A stretch of 64,000 nucleotides of DNA, taken from positions 88,824-152,823 of the forward strand of contig ONUH01000006.1 in assembly GCA_900321035.1 (NCBI GenBank). The letters are read 5' to 3'. The stretch comes from an uncultured Selenomonadales bacterium. Lineage in GTDB: Bacteria > Bacillota > Negativicutes > Selenomonadales > Selenomonadaceae. Below, piece by piece: positions 54,352 through 62,473 of this stretch. Within the stretch, counting starts at the first letter, position 1. Each line of letters begins with the position of its first letter. The translations under genes and the position numbers were made by a program. A model generated the notes under the pieces. It made no database searches and was not told the DNA's origin. It saw nothing but the letters and a program-made list of their open reading frames with translations.

Positions 54352-54356
54352 CTATT

Positions 54357-55601
54357 TTAAGCTAACCCTAAATACGCCTTCTGCTCCTCCGTCAGCGCAT
54401 CAATCTCGATACCCATGGACGCCAGCTTCATGCGCGCGATCCTGTCGTTGATCTCGTTCGGCATCAGGTAGACCTTCTTCTCCATTTCCTTGTGGTGGTT
54501 CAGCAGATGGAGCGCCGAGAAGACCTGCACCGCGAAAGAAAGGTCCATGACCTCCGCCGGATGACCGTCGCCCGCCGCCAAATTGACGAGCCGCCCTTCC
54601 GCCAGCAGATAAATCTTGCGCCCGTCCTTCTGCACATATTCCTCGATGTTCGGCTTGACCGTCCGATGGGAAACGGAGGCCGCTTCCAGCTCGGGGATGT
54701 TGATTTCCACGTCGAAATGCCCGGCGTTCGCCAACAGCGCGCCGTTCTTCATCACTTCGTAATGGCGGCCGCGCACCACGTCCTTGTCGCCGGTCAGCGT
54801 CAGGAACACGTCGCCGATCTTCGCAGCCTCGTCCATCGGCATGACGCGGAAGCCGTCAAATACCGCCTCGATGGCCTTGATCGGGTCCACCTCTGTGATG
54901 ATGACGTTGGCACCCATGCCCTTCGCGCGCATGGCGCCGCCTTTGCCGCACCAGCCGTAGCCTGCGATGACCACGTTCTTGCCCGCCACGATCAGGTTCG
55001 TCGCCCGCATGATGCCTTCCCACGTGGACTGGCCCGTGCCGTACCGGTTGTCGAAAAGATACTTGCAATAAGCGTCGTTCGCCGCGATCATCGGGAAATC
55101 GAGCTCGCCTTTTGCCTCCAAAGCGTGGAGCCGCAAAACGCCCGTCGTCGTCTCCTCCGAGCCGCCGAGCAGACCGTCGAGGAGCTCGCGGTGCTTGGTG
55201 CGGATCATCGCCACGAGATCGCCGCCGTCGTCCACAACGATGTTCGGCTTCGTCTCCGTCAGCGCCTTCTCCAGGAAGTCGTCGTATTCCTCCGCCGTGC
55301 AGGCATGGGTCGCAAAGACGTTCACGCCGTCCTCGACCAGCGCCGCCGCCACGTCGTCCTGGGTCGAGAGCGGGTTGCTGCCCGTCACCGTAACCTCCGC
55401 GCCGGCGTTTTTCAGCACCTCGGCCAGATACGCGGTCTTCGCCTCCAGATGGATCGTCAGCACCATGCGGCAACCCTTGAAGGGCTTCGTCTTTGAATAT
55501 TCTTCCTCAATCTTGTTCAGCACCGGCATGAAATTCCTGACCCAAGCGATCTTGTCATGCCCCGACGGCGCCAGCTTCATATCCCGAACGATAGATTTCA
55601 T
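54357..55601 (-). CDS. ahcY: Adenosylhomocysteinase
   Basis: 414 aa from the ATG at 55601 (GGAGG upstream). Reversible hydrolysis of S-adenosylhomocysteine to adenosine and homocysteine. VLTIHLEAKTAYL, THACTAEEYDDFL and DDGGDL form the substrate domain. The NAD-binding motif is VIAGYGWCGKGGAMRAKGMG. The length and the short form of the mid-domain match bacterial enzymes lacking the approximately 40-residue insertion of Gram-negative AhcY. It precedes mtaD. Confidence 0.96.
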   Translation of the reverse strand: MKSIVRDMKLAPSGHDKIAWVRNFMPVLNKIEEEYSKTKPFKGCRMVLTIHLEAKTAYLAEVLKNAGAEVTVTGSNPLSTQDDVAAALVEDGVNVFATHACTAEEYDDFLEKALTETKPNIVVDDGGDLVAMIRTKHRELLDGLLGGSEETTTGVLRLHALEAKGELDFPMIAANDAYCKYLFDNRYGTGQSTWEGIMRATNLIVAGKNVVIAGYGWCGKGGAMRAKGMGANVIITEVDPIKAIEAVFDGFRVMPMDEAAKIGDVFLTLTGDKDVVRGRHYEVMKNGALLANAGHFDVEINIPELEAASVSHRTVKPNIEEYVQKDGRKIYLLAEGRLVNLAAGDGHPAEVMDLSFAVQVFSALHLLNHHKEMEKKVYLMPNEINDRIARMKLASMGIEIDALTEEQKAYLGLA

Positions 55602-55677
55602 GTTGTTTCCTCCTGTTCTCCGCTGCGGCCCGGCCTTTTCCCGCACATCGCCGCATACTCTTCACTCATATTTTATC

Positions 55678-55706
55678 ATTATATAAAAAAACGCGCGACT
55701 CGGCAA
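55678..55706 (-). promoter_or_regulatory. Promoter of ahcY
   Basis: Minus-strand -35 TTGCCG (55701-55706), a 17-bp spacer and consensus -10 TATAAT (55678-55683). It overlaps the terminator of surE. Confidence 0.65.
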
Positions 55707-55720
55707 GCCAAAATCACGCG
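55685..55720 (-). terminator. Terminator after surE
   Basis: Minus-strand stem CGCGTGA/TCGCGCG with one wobble and a 15-nt loop, followed by T7. It is embedded in the ahcY promoter region. Confidence 0.6.
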
Positions 55721-55839
55721 TTGGCGTTTCTGCACAGACGCCGCGCATTCTTTTACACAATTCTCTTCTTTTCGTGCAAAAAAACACACAATGAAAACAA
55801 GACACCTCTTGATTCCCTGCGTTTTGTGCAATATTGTCT

Positions 55840-56619
55840 TCACTCCGCCAGCCGCCCCGAAAACCGCGAAGAAACGCCCCGCGCCCGAAGCGCCGGTATA
55901 TCCGTCATATCCGCCGTCAGAGGGGTCAGCGTGACAAATCCTTCTCCCGCGAGGCGGATGTCCGAATGTTCGTCGCAATCCCAATCGTACGGTTCCCCGC
56001 CGATATGGTAATAGAGATTCCCGTCCCGCTCGATCCGCTCAAAGGCGTTTTTGTAATCGCGGTGGCCAAGGGAAGCCCAAACGAACTCCGGCGGATTCTG
56101 CCGCAGGCGCTTGGGGAAATTCACATTGAACAGGAAGTAATCCCCGCCCTGTTCGCAAAGCCACGTCAACTTTTCCGCGAACATCGCCGCCGCCTCGTCG
56201 AAAGCGAGCGACGAATGGAGATCCAGCGAAAGGGCGACGGCGGGTATCCCGTGCATATACCCTTCCAATGCGCCGCCCACCGTGCCGGAGTACAGGACGT
56301 CCGTGCCGAGGTTCGCTCCTTTGTTGACGCCGGAAATCAAAAGCTCAGGCCACTGCTCCCGCGCCGCCATCGCTTCCAAATAAACCTTTACGCAATCCGT
56401 CGGCGTGCCGTCGATGCCCCAGGCCTCGACGCCTTCCACCCCGAAGTCCTGTACGGCGCGCACCTCGATATCCCGATGCACGGTCATGGCGTGGGCCATG
56501 CCGCTTTGCTCCACAGCGGGTGCCGCCACGACCACCTCGTGCTCCTCCGACAGCGCCCTCGCCAGCGCCGCGATTCCCGGCGCGCCGACGCCGTCGTCGT
56601 TTGTCAAAAGAATCCGCAT
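55840..56619 (-). CDS. surE: 5'/3'-nucleotidase SurE
   Basis: 259 aa from the ATG at 56619 (GGAGG seven bases upstream). Metal-dependent survival phosphatase: MRILLTNDDGVGAPGI at the N-terminus supplies the metal-binding Asp pair, and APAVEQSGMAHAMT and SGVNKGANLGTDVLYSGTVGGALEG form the rest of the active site. It dephosphorylates nucleoside monophosphates. A palindromic element lies just upstream, between it and aroB. Confidence 0.96.
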   Translation of the reverse strand: MRILLTNDDGVGAPGIAALARALSEEHEVVVAAPAVEQSGMAHAMTVHRDIEVRAVQDFGVEGVEAWGIDGTPTDCVKVYLEAMAAREQWPELLISGVNKGANLGTDVLYSGTVGGALEGYMHGIPAVALSLDLHSSLAFDEAAAMFAEKLTWLCEQGGDYFLFNVNFPKRLRQNPPEFVWASLGHRDYKNAFERIERDGNLYYHIGGEPYDWDCDEHSDIRLAGEGFVTLTPLTADMTDIPALRARGVSSRFSGRLAE

Positions 56620-56649
56620 ACATTCCTCCAAGAACACAATCAATAAAGC

Positions 56650-56790
56650 AATATCGATTAAATCAAGCCGTACCCTGCCAAGGTATTTTTCCGTCAGGCA
56701 AGGAAGATGGCACGAAGTCGCAGTAAGGCACTACGTCAAGTGCCATCTGACACAGCATGGCGGAAAAAGAACCGGCAGGGTCAATTTGAT
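56650..56790. repeat. MITE-like palindromic element, copy 2
   Basis: The core 56673-56780 matches 1714-1820 (CCGTCAGGCAAGGAAGATGG, CATCTGACACAGCATGGCGG) and folds as CCCTGCC/GGCAGGG with inner GATGGCAC/GTGCCATC. The outer GGAAYCACTGAA ends of copy 1 are not present. The right boundary coincides with the aroB stop codon (56781-56783). Confidence 0.75.
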
Positions 56791-57869
56791 ATGATCAATC
56801 GCATACACTTCCGCACAACATTCTCCGGCACGTCCGTCACGGCTCTGACGCGTCCGATCCCTTCCATCAAGATCCACTTCACGTTCCCGTTGATCGTCTT
56901 CTTGTCGTGGAAAATCGCCGCCATCATGCCGTCCTCAGTGCAGCCCTCCGCCTGTATCGGCAGGGAAAAACGCAAGAGCAGCTCGCGGAGCCGCGTCACT
57001 TCCGCGTCCCCGACCAATCCCAGCTCCCGGCTCAAATAGGCTGCGCCCATCATGCCGACGGCGACTGCCTCGCCGTGATTGTACCGCACATAGTGCGTTT
57101 CCTTCTCGATGGCGTGGCCCATCGTATGACCGAAATTGAGGATTGCCCGAAGCCCCGCCTCCTTTTCGTCCTGCGTCACCACTTCCGCCTTGATCTCGCA
57201 GGACCGGACGACGAGGTGCTCCATCGGCTCGGGCTGAACCGCAAGGATCGAATCGCAATTTGCCTCCAGATAGGAGAAAAAGGCCTCGTCAGAAATCACG
57301 CCGTATTTCACGATCTCGCCGAGCCCCGTGGAAAGTTCCCGCTTCGGCAGCGTAGCCAGGCAGGAGAGGTCGATGAAAACGCGCTTCGGCTGGTAAAAAG
57401 CGCCGATCAGGTTCTTGCCGAGGCGATGGTTGACCGCCACTTTCCCGCCGACGCTGGAATCCACCTGCGCCAAGAGGCTGGTCGGCATCTGCACAAACGG
57501 AACGCCGCGCATATACGTCGCGGCGATGAATCCCGCCAAATCTCCAACCACGCCGCCGCCCAGCGCGACAATCGCCGATTTGCGGTCAAGTCCCGCGCTG
57601 ATGGCCTTCGTATAAACGTGCTCCGCTTCCTCCAAGGATTTAGAGTTTTCCCCCGCCGGAACGAGGTGAAGGGACGGCTGCTTCCCCGCCCGTCGGAGAA
57701 GTTCCGCGGCTTTCTCCCCATAGACCTTTCCCACGTTCGTATCGGAAATCACCAGGACGCGGGACGAAAAATCCGCGTCCGTGAAAAAAGAAACGACCGC
57801 TTCTTCTATGCCTGTCCCAATCAAAATGTCGTAGCCGTTCCCCGGCAGATTGACTCTCACTTCACGCAC
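56781..57869 (-). CDS. aroB: 3-dehydroquinate synthase
   Basis: 362 aa. Second shikimate-pathway enzyme, NAD- and metal-dependent. Key segments: ALGGGVVGDLAGFIAATYMRG, TSLLAQVDSSVGGKVAVNH, ILNFGHTMGHAIE (metal His) and HGEAVAVGM (metal His). The stop codon sits at the edge of the palindromic element 56650-56790, so the last few residues may have been altered by insertion. It overlaps the upstream aroK by 8 bases. Confidence 0.96.
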   Translation of the reverse strand: MREVRVNLPGNGYDILIGTGIEEAVVSFFTDADFSSRVLVISDTNVGKVYGEKAAELLRRAGKQPSLHLVPAGENSKSLEEAEHVYTKAISAGLDRKSAIVALGGGVVGDLAGFIAATYMRGVPFVQMPTSLLAQVDSSVGGKVAVNHRLGKNLIGAFYQPKRVFIDLSCLATLPKRELSTGLGEIVKYGVISDEAFFSYLEANCDSILAVQPEPMEHLVVRSCEIKAEVVTQDEKEAGLRAILNFGHTMGHAIEKETHYVRYNHGEAVAVGMMGAAYLSRELGLVGDAEVTRLRELLLRFSLPIQAEGCTEDGMMAAIFHDKKTINGNVKWILMEGIGRVRAVTDVPENVVRKCMRLIISN

Positions 57870-58389
57870 GAATAAAGCCCCCCACCCGCAAAAAATCCAC
57901 GATCTCGTCCGCCACCTGCATCGGCGACCTCCGACTCGTGTCGACGGTAAAATCGGCGCCGGCGTAAATCTCCCGGCGGCTTTCCAAAAGCTCTTCCACC
58001 GCCTTGCGCCGGTCCTCGCTCCTGTCGAGCATCGGGCGCTCGCCCCGCCGCTCCGTCCGCTGGAGAATCGTGTCCACGTCGGCGGTCAGGCAGACGAGCA
58101 CGCCCCGTTCCTTCAGCATCCGAAGATTCTCCTTGTCCTTCACCGTTCCGCCGCCCGTAGCGATCACCGCAAATTTCCTCTGCACAACCTCCCGGACCGC
58201 TTCCCGCTCCTTCGCACGGAAATACGGCTCGCCCTCCGCCGCGAAGATTTCCGGAATGCTTCTTCCTTCCTTCGCTTCGATATACTTATCCAAATCGACC
58301 AGCCCGCAGCCCAGCCGGGTCGCCAGTGTGCGCCCGCAGCTCGTCTTGCCCGTCCCCATGAAACCGATTAAAACAACGTGCTTCGCCAT
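57862..58389 (-). CDS. aroK: Shikimate kinase
   Basis: 175 aa from the ATG at 58389 (AGAGGG upstream). P-loop GFMGTGKTSCGRTLA at residues 9-23, Asp motif VDLDKYIE, shikimate-binding GGGTV and lid region RRGERPMLDR. Phosphorylates shikimate at O3. It is operonic with aroB. Confidence 0.96.
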   Translation of the reverse strand: MAKHVVLIGFMGTGKTSCGRTLATRLGCGLVDLDKYIEAKEGRSIPEIFAAEGEPYFRAKEREAVREVVQRKFAVIATGGGTVKDKENLRMLKERGVLVCLTADVDTILQRTERRGERPMLDRSEDRRKAVEELLESRREIYAGADFTVDTSRRSPMQVADEIVDFLRVGGFIRA

Positions 58390-58560
58390 ATCGCTTTCCC
58401 TCTGTTTTCTTAACATCGTTCACCGATTGTTTATTCTATACTACTTGCCCCTTTCGGGCAATGATTTTTTCTATACGCCGCAAGGAACGAACCGTCCAAA
58501 ATCTCTTTTTTGTCACTGCCCGATTTTTTCTATGCGTCGCGCGAGGGATAGAAGCCCCTC

Positions 58561-58600
58561 AAAAAAGTCGAGGCAAGAAATTCTTACTTTCTTACCTCAA
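58561..58600 (-). terminator. Second terminator after the two-component operon
   Basis: Minus-strand stem GAGGTAAGAAA/TTTCTTGCCTC (one mismatch) then T6. The 305-bp gap 58390-58694 holds only this and the stronger hairpin at 58631. The 17 bases 58585-58601 recur exactly at 15432-15448. Confidence 0.65.
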
Positions 58601-58630
58601 CCTTTTGCCCTGCTGATTTTACAGCCCGTA

Positions 58631-58667
58631 AAAAAACGCGCCGTCTGCATTTTTTGCAAACAGCGCG
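58631..58667 (-). terminator. Main terminator of the OmpR-type two-component operon
   Basis: Minus-strand 12-bp stem CGCGCTGTTTGC/GCAGACGGCGCG (two wobbles) with an A-rich loop, followed by T6 at 58636-58631. Confidence 0.88.
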
Positions 58668-58694
58668 GCTTTTCGTCCACGAAGCGATATGATG

Positions 58695-59972
58695 TTATCC
58701 TTTCAGCGACACGACAAACTTCGTCCCTTCGCCGACCTCGCTTTCCACGCCGATCGTCCCGCCGTGGAGATTCACAATCTCCTGCGCGATGGCCAGGCCG
58801 AGGCCGTTGCCTCCCATCTCGCGGGAACGCGCCTTGTCCACGCGGAAGAATCGGTCGAAGATGCGCTCCATATCCGCCTCGGAAATGCCGATGCCCGTAT
58901 CCTCCACTTCAACGCGGATTTTTTTCGCCGCGGGGGACATGACGCGCACGGTGACTTTTCCGCCCTCCGGCGTATATTTGACCGCGTTGTCCACGAGAAT
59001 CAGCAGGAGCTGCTTCATCTTCTGCTCGTCCAGCTTCGCAACGAGCGACGCCTCGCCCTCCCGAAGGAGTGTGATTTTCTTCTTGTCCGCCAAGGGCTGC
59101 ATAAGCCGGATGGTCTGGTCGGCGTCGGCGGCAAGGTCGACTTTCGACAGCTTTAATCGCAAAGCCTGGTTGTCGCTTCGCGCAACGAACAGCAAGTCGC
59201 TGACGAGCTTCGTCATTTTCTTGACTTCGTCCCGCACGTCGCCGATGACCTGTTTCAAAAACGGGGACTTGATGGACGGGTCGCCCTCCAAAAGATCCGC
59301 CGACGCCATGACGACGGACAGCGGCGTCCGCAATTCATGGGAAGCGTCCGCAGCGAACTGCCGCTGTTTTTCATAAGCCTCGATCAGCGGCACGATGGCT
59401 TTACCCGCCAGGAAATGCCCGACGCCCGCCGCCACCGCCAGCGCCAGTACCGCCAACCCGGCCAAGGAATACGTCGCCTTTTCAAGGCCGTTATACATCG
59501 CGGTAACGTCCTTGCCGACGTAAACGGTGGCAATCTGCTCGCCGTCCTCCATCATCGGCTGGGCGATCATCATCACGCGCACATGGCGCCGCTTTCCCCG
59601 GTCGGTCTTCACAGCGACCTCGCCCGCCTCCATGTCCCAACGGCTGATGAGGTCTATCACGAAAGGTTCGAGCTGCTCGGAAGCGCGGGAAAAATTGATT
59701 GGCTCGCCGTCCATGTCGAACACATAGAAAAACAGGCGGTCGCTGCTCGTGCGCCAATCTTCCATCTCTTCCGCCAGCTCCGGATGCTGCATAAGATGTT
59801 CCTGGCCGCCCGCGATATATTCCGCCGTCCCGACCAGTTCCCGGGCCTGCTCGGACTTCATCGACCATTCCATGCTCTGATGCACGACGACAATCAGCAC
59901 AATCAGGAACACCGCCATAATCAGAGAATAATACAGCGTAAGCTGACGGCGGCTTTGCTGAAATACGTTCAT
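58695..59972 (-). CDS. Sensor histidine kinase, membrane-bound (HisKA type)
   Basis: 425 aa. Membrane segments at about 12-35 and 165-188 enclose a periplasmic sensor domain of about 130 residues. A HisKA domain has the phospho-His in ASHELRTPLSVVMASADLL (about residue 213). The ATPase domain has N box LLILVDNAVKYTPEGG, G1 VEDTGIGI, F and G2 GGNGLGLAIAQEIV. It resembles CiaH/PhoR-type envelope sensors. It is encoded 9 bases after its response regulator. Confidence 0.95.
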   Translation of the reverse strand: MNVFQQSRRQLTLYYSLIMAVFLIVLIVVVHQSMEWSMKSEQARELVGTAEYIAGGQEHLMQHPELAEEMEDWRTSSDRLFFYVFDMDGEPINFSRASEQLEPFVIDLISRWDMEAGEVAVKTDRGKRRHVRVMMIAQPMMEDGEQIATVYVGKDVTAMYNGLEKATYSLAGLAVLALAVAAGVGHFLAGKAIVPLIEAYEKQRQFAADASHELRTPLSVVMASADLLEGDPSIKSPFLKQVIGDVRDEVKKMTKLVSDLLFVARSDNQALRLKLSKVDLAADADQTIRLMQPLADKKKITLLREGEASLVAKLDEQKMKQLLLILVDNAVKYTPEGGKVTVRVMSPAAKKIRVEVEDTGIGISEADMERIFDRFFRVDKARSREMGGNGLGLAIAQEIVNLHGGTIGVESEVGEGTKFVVSLKG

Positions 59973-59981
59973 GGCGAGCGA

Positions 59982-60656
59982 TCACTCCGCTTCCAGTTTG
60001 TATCCGACGCCGCGAATCGTATGAATCATCGTCTTCCCGTCGCCGAGATCCAGCTTCTTGCGGATCAGCTTCACATAGGAATCAATATTGTTGGAGCTGA
60101 CTTCGGACTCCAGCCCCCATATACGGTCGAGAATGATTTCCCGCGGCACCACGATGCCAAGATTCTGCGCCAAAAGGTCGAAAATCTGGAACTCCCGCGG
60201 GGAGAGCTGGATGACCTGATCCTTTTTCTTCAAGACCTTCGCGGTGCGGTTCAGCGTGAAGTCGCCCACCTTCACCACGTCCTGCTGTATCTTTTGGCTG
60301 CTGCGCCGTCCCAGCGCCCGAAGGCGAGCCAAAAGCTCCGCGAACTCGAAGGGCTTCACGAGATAGTCGTCGGCCCCCGCGTCAAGTCCCGTCACCCGGT
60401 CCGTCACGTCATCCCGGGCGGTCAAAATCAGAATCGCCTTTTCGTAGCCGTTCTCCCGGAGGCGTTTGCAGGCGTCCACGCCGCTCTCCCCCGGCATCAT
60501 CCAGTCCAGCACCAGCACGTCGTAGTCGTCGTAATTCGCGTATTCCACGATCTCGTCGCCGCGCTTCACCCATTCCACCTGTATGCCGTTCTGCTCCATC
60601 ATGTATTTCGTCAGCTTGCCGAGCCGCGCGTCGTCCTCCGCCAAAAGCACCCGCAT
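59982..60656 (-). CDS. OmpR/PhoB-family response regulator
   Basis: 224 aa with AAGGAGG upstream. The receiver domain (1-118) has EDDA at the start, phospho-acceptor D51 in LVLDWMMPGESG, and Lys in YLVKPFEFAELLARL. The C-terminal winged helix (about 130-222) includes LSPREFQIFDLLA and SSNNIDSYVKLIRKKL...IRGVGYKLE. It resembles CiaR. It is the first gene of the two-component operon; the regulon is unknown. Confidence 0.96.
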   Translation of the reverse strand: MRVLLAEDDARLGKLTKYMMEQNGIQVEWVKRGDEIVEYANYDDYDVLVLDWMMPGESGVDACKRLRENGYEKAILILTARDDVTDRVTGLDAGADDYLVKPFEFAELLARLRALGRRSSQKIQQDVVKVGDFTLNRTAKVLKKKDQVIQLSPREFQIFDLLAQNLGIVVPREIILDRIWGLESEVSSNNIDSYVKLIRKKLDLGDGKTMIHTIRGVGYKLEAE

Positions 60657-60706
60657 AATAAAACCTCCTTCGCTTTTCTATAGTTCCATTATCAATGATA
60701 TTTATG

Positions 60707-60737
60707 AAAAAAGGCGGGGCAAATCAAGCCTGCCGCC
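60707..60737 (-). terminator. Terminator overlapping the end of holA
   Basis: Minus-strand stem GGCGG-CA-GGC/GCC-CCGCC followed by T6; the 5' arm lies in the last codons of holA. Confidence 0.75.
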
Positions 60738-61794
60738 GTTTCGCTTCAGCACTCCGCCCGCAAAGCCGGATTACCGCGTGTTCCAAAAGTTCCGGTCCCG
60801 CCTGGCCGGTTTTCAGCAAATAATCGGCGTCCGCAAGTTCGAGAAAAGCCGCTTTGAGCGTCCCCTCGTCGAAGCCCTGCGCCGCACGCCCCAATTTTTC
60901 CGCGATAAACGGATTCAGTCCCAGGGGCTGCCCCAAGGCCTTGCCGCGTACGCCCCGCGCCTCCAGACGTTTCGCCTGCCACAGCTGGCGCACATGGCGC
61001 GTAAGCCCTGCGATAATCATCGGCAAATACGCGCCGTCGCCGATCTCCCGCTCCAAAACGGACATCGCGCGCTTCACGTTCCTTTCGCTGATCGCGTCGT
61101 GAAGCGCGAAGCCTGAAACCTCCGGCACCGACGAAAACGCCCGTTCCAAGTCTGCGCAGCTGAATCGCGGCGCGTCGGTATACAGCGCCAACTTGGATAG
61201 TTCGCGGTCTAGAAAAGAAAGGGAAATCGTCTTCATCATGGAAACCGCGTTCATGAAATACGCCGCCGCCTCCCGATCGAAGGACCGCCCCATCTCCGCA
61301 AGCTTGCCGCGAATCCACGGCTCAATCGTCCATGGCTTCTCCGGCTCGGCGTCCAATACCGCGCCGACCTTTTCCATCGCCTTGGTGAGCTTTTTCCGCT
61401 TGTCCGCCTTTGCCTTGCTTTCAAAGATTACATAGTTCGTCTCCGGCATATCGGCAATCGCCGCCAACAGCCGCTCCAATCCTTTGTCTTTCGCCTTTCC
61501 CTTTTCCGCGTCTTCCCCGGCGCTTTTTTTCTCGCGAAACAGCTCCGTGCCGCGGAGCACGAACACCGCTTTTTCCGACAGGAACGGCAGCGTCGCCAAC
61601 AGGTCCGCCAGTTCGTGAAGCGCAGGATCGCGCTCCAAATATTGAACCGCTGCCGTCCGTTCCGCCTCGTCCGGCAGCAGCGCGCCAAGGATCGCCGTCT
61701 CCGCCTTTTCGATATAATACGGCTCCTCCCCCGCCAACAGCATCGCGTGGGGAATTCCCTTCCGCAGTTTTGCCATAAACTCCCCGTATTTCAT
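60724..61794 (-). CDS. holA: DNA polymerase III delta subunit
   Basis: 356 aa from the ATG at 61794 (AAAGGGG upstream); the frame extends to 61872 without a site. The clamp-loader wrench: N-terminal domain with HAMLLAGEEPYYIEKAE, YVIFESKAKADKRKKLTKAM and the DNA-pol-III-delta C-terminal helical domain (SGFALHDAISERNVKRAMSVLERE). The glutamate-rich insert near 108-122 is unremarkable. It opens the beta clamp. Confidence 0.93.
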   Translation of the reverse strand: MKYGEFMAKLRKGIPHAMLLAGEEPYYIEKAETAILGALLPDEAERTAAVQYLERDPALHELADLLATLPFLSEKAVFVLRGTELFREKKSAGEDAEKGKAKDKGLERLLAAIADMPETNYVIFESKAKADKRKKLTKAMEKVGAVLDAEPEKPWTIEPWIRGKLAEMGRSFDREAAAYFMNAVSMMKTISLSFLDRELSKLALYTDAPRFSCADLERAFSSVPEVSGFALHDAISERNVKRAMSVLEREIGDGAYLPMIIAGLTRHVRQLWQAKRLEARGVRGKALGQPLGLNPFIAEKLGRAAQGFDEGTLKAAFLELADADYLLKTGQAGPELLEHAVIRLCGRSAEAKRRQA

Positions 61795-61910
61795 CGCGCC
61801 GCCCCTTTCTTCTTGCTTTATAATACAATACCGCGCCATCTTTGTCACGCCGTTTGCTCCCCATATCGACAAATTAATTGTATTTATATAAGGATAATTG
61901 TAACCATATC

Positions 61911-61939
61911 TTGCAAGTTGGGAAACAAACGTGCATAAT
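61911..61939 (+). promoter_or_regulatory. Promoter of the small secreted gene at 61989
   Basis: -35 TTGCAA (61911-61916), a 17-bp spacer and -10 CATAAT (61934-61939), about 50 bases before the ATG. Confidence 0.65.
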
Positions 61940-61988
61940 TAACTTATTCAATATGATTCATCGTAACTTAAATTTAGGAGGTATTTTC

Positions 61989-62441
61989 ATGAAAACGAAA
62001 ATGGCAACGATACTTACGGGGTTAATGATGATGTCGAGCGCGACGGCTTTTGCGATGATTCCGAGCGCAGAGATCACACTGAGCGGCGTCGCGCCAGGTA
62101 TGAGCGTTGATGAAGCTGTTGCAGTGTACGGTCAAGCAACTTATCGTGGAGACGACGCTTACTTCCAAAACGGCGTCAAAGCGGATCTTGACGACTTCAA
62201 CCGCAACCTGATTGAAGAACTGAAAATCAATCGACCGGGCAGCGGCGTTACAACGCCCGCCGGAATAGGCATCAGCTCGCCGGAAAGCGCGATTGTCGAA
62301 GCCTACGGGCAGCCGGACAAAATGGAATACGATGACGGCAAGAACGAATACACCTACTACGCTTCCGACAGCCGCATGAAGCTGAAAATCGAGGCGATGA
62401 ACGGCGCGGTCGTAAAGATCAAGTGCGACCTATACGACTAA
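61989..62441 (+). CDS. Small secreted protein before the SLH porin
   Basis: 150 aa from the ATG at 61989, which has AGGAGG nine bases upstream; the longer frame to 61878 crosses the promoter. A signal peptide (cleavage after AFA at about residue 22) precedes two short similar modules, each with a turn of the type VDEAVAVYGQAT...(about 40-70) and ESAIVEAYGQPDKMEYDDG (about 95-120). This internal similarity suggests a duplicated small fold reminiscent of SmpA/OmlA. I cannot assign a function. It lies 32 bases before the porin gene, probably cotranscribed. Confidence 0.8.
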   Translation: MKTKMATILTGLMMMSSATAFAMIPSAEITLSGVAPGMSVDEAVAVYGQATYRGDDAYFQNGVKADLDDFNRNLIEELKINRPGSGVTTPAGIGISSPESAIVEAYGQPDKMEYDDGKNEYTYYASDSRMKLKIEAMNGAVVKIKCDLYD

Positions 62442-62473
62442 CCTCATAATTATAGGAAAGAAGTTGTTGTTGA

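Noticed and set aside
55602..55680. SAH or SAM riboswitch in the ahcY leader
   Set aside because: Only a short GCGGC/GCCGC stem is visible in about 75 bases and the known riboswitch consensus is not matched.
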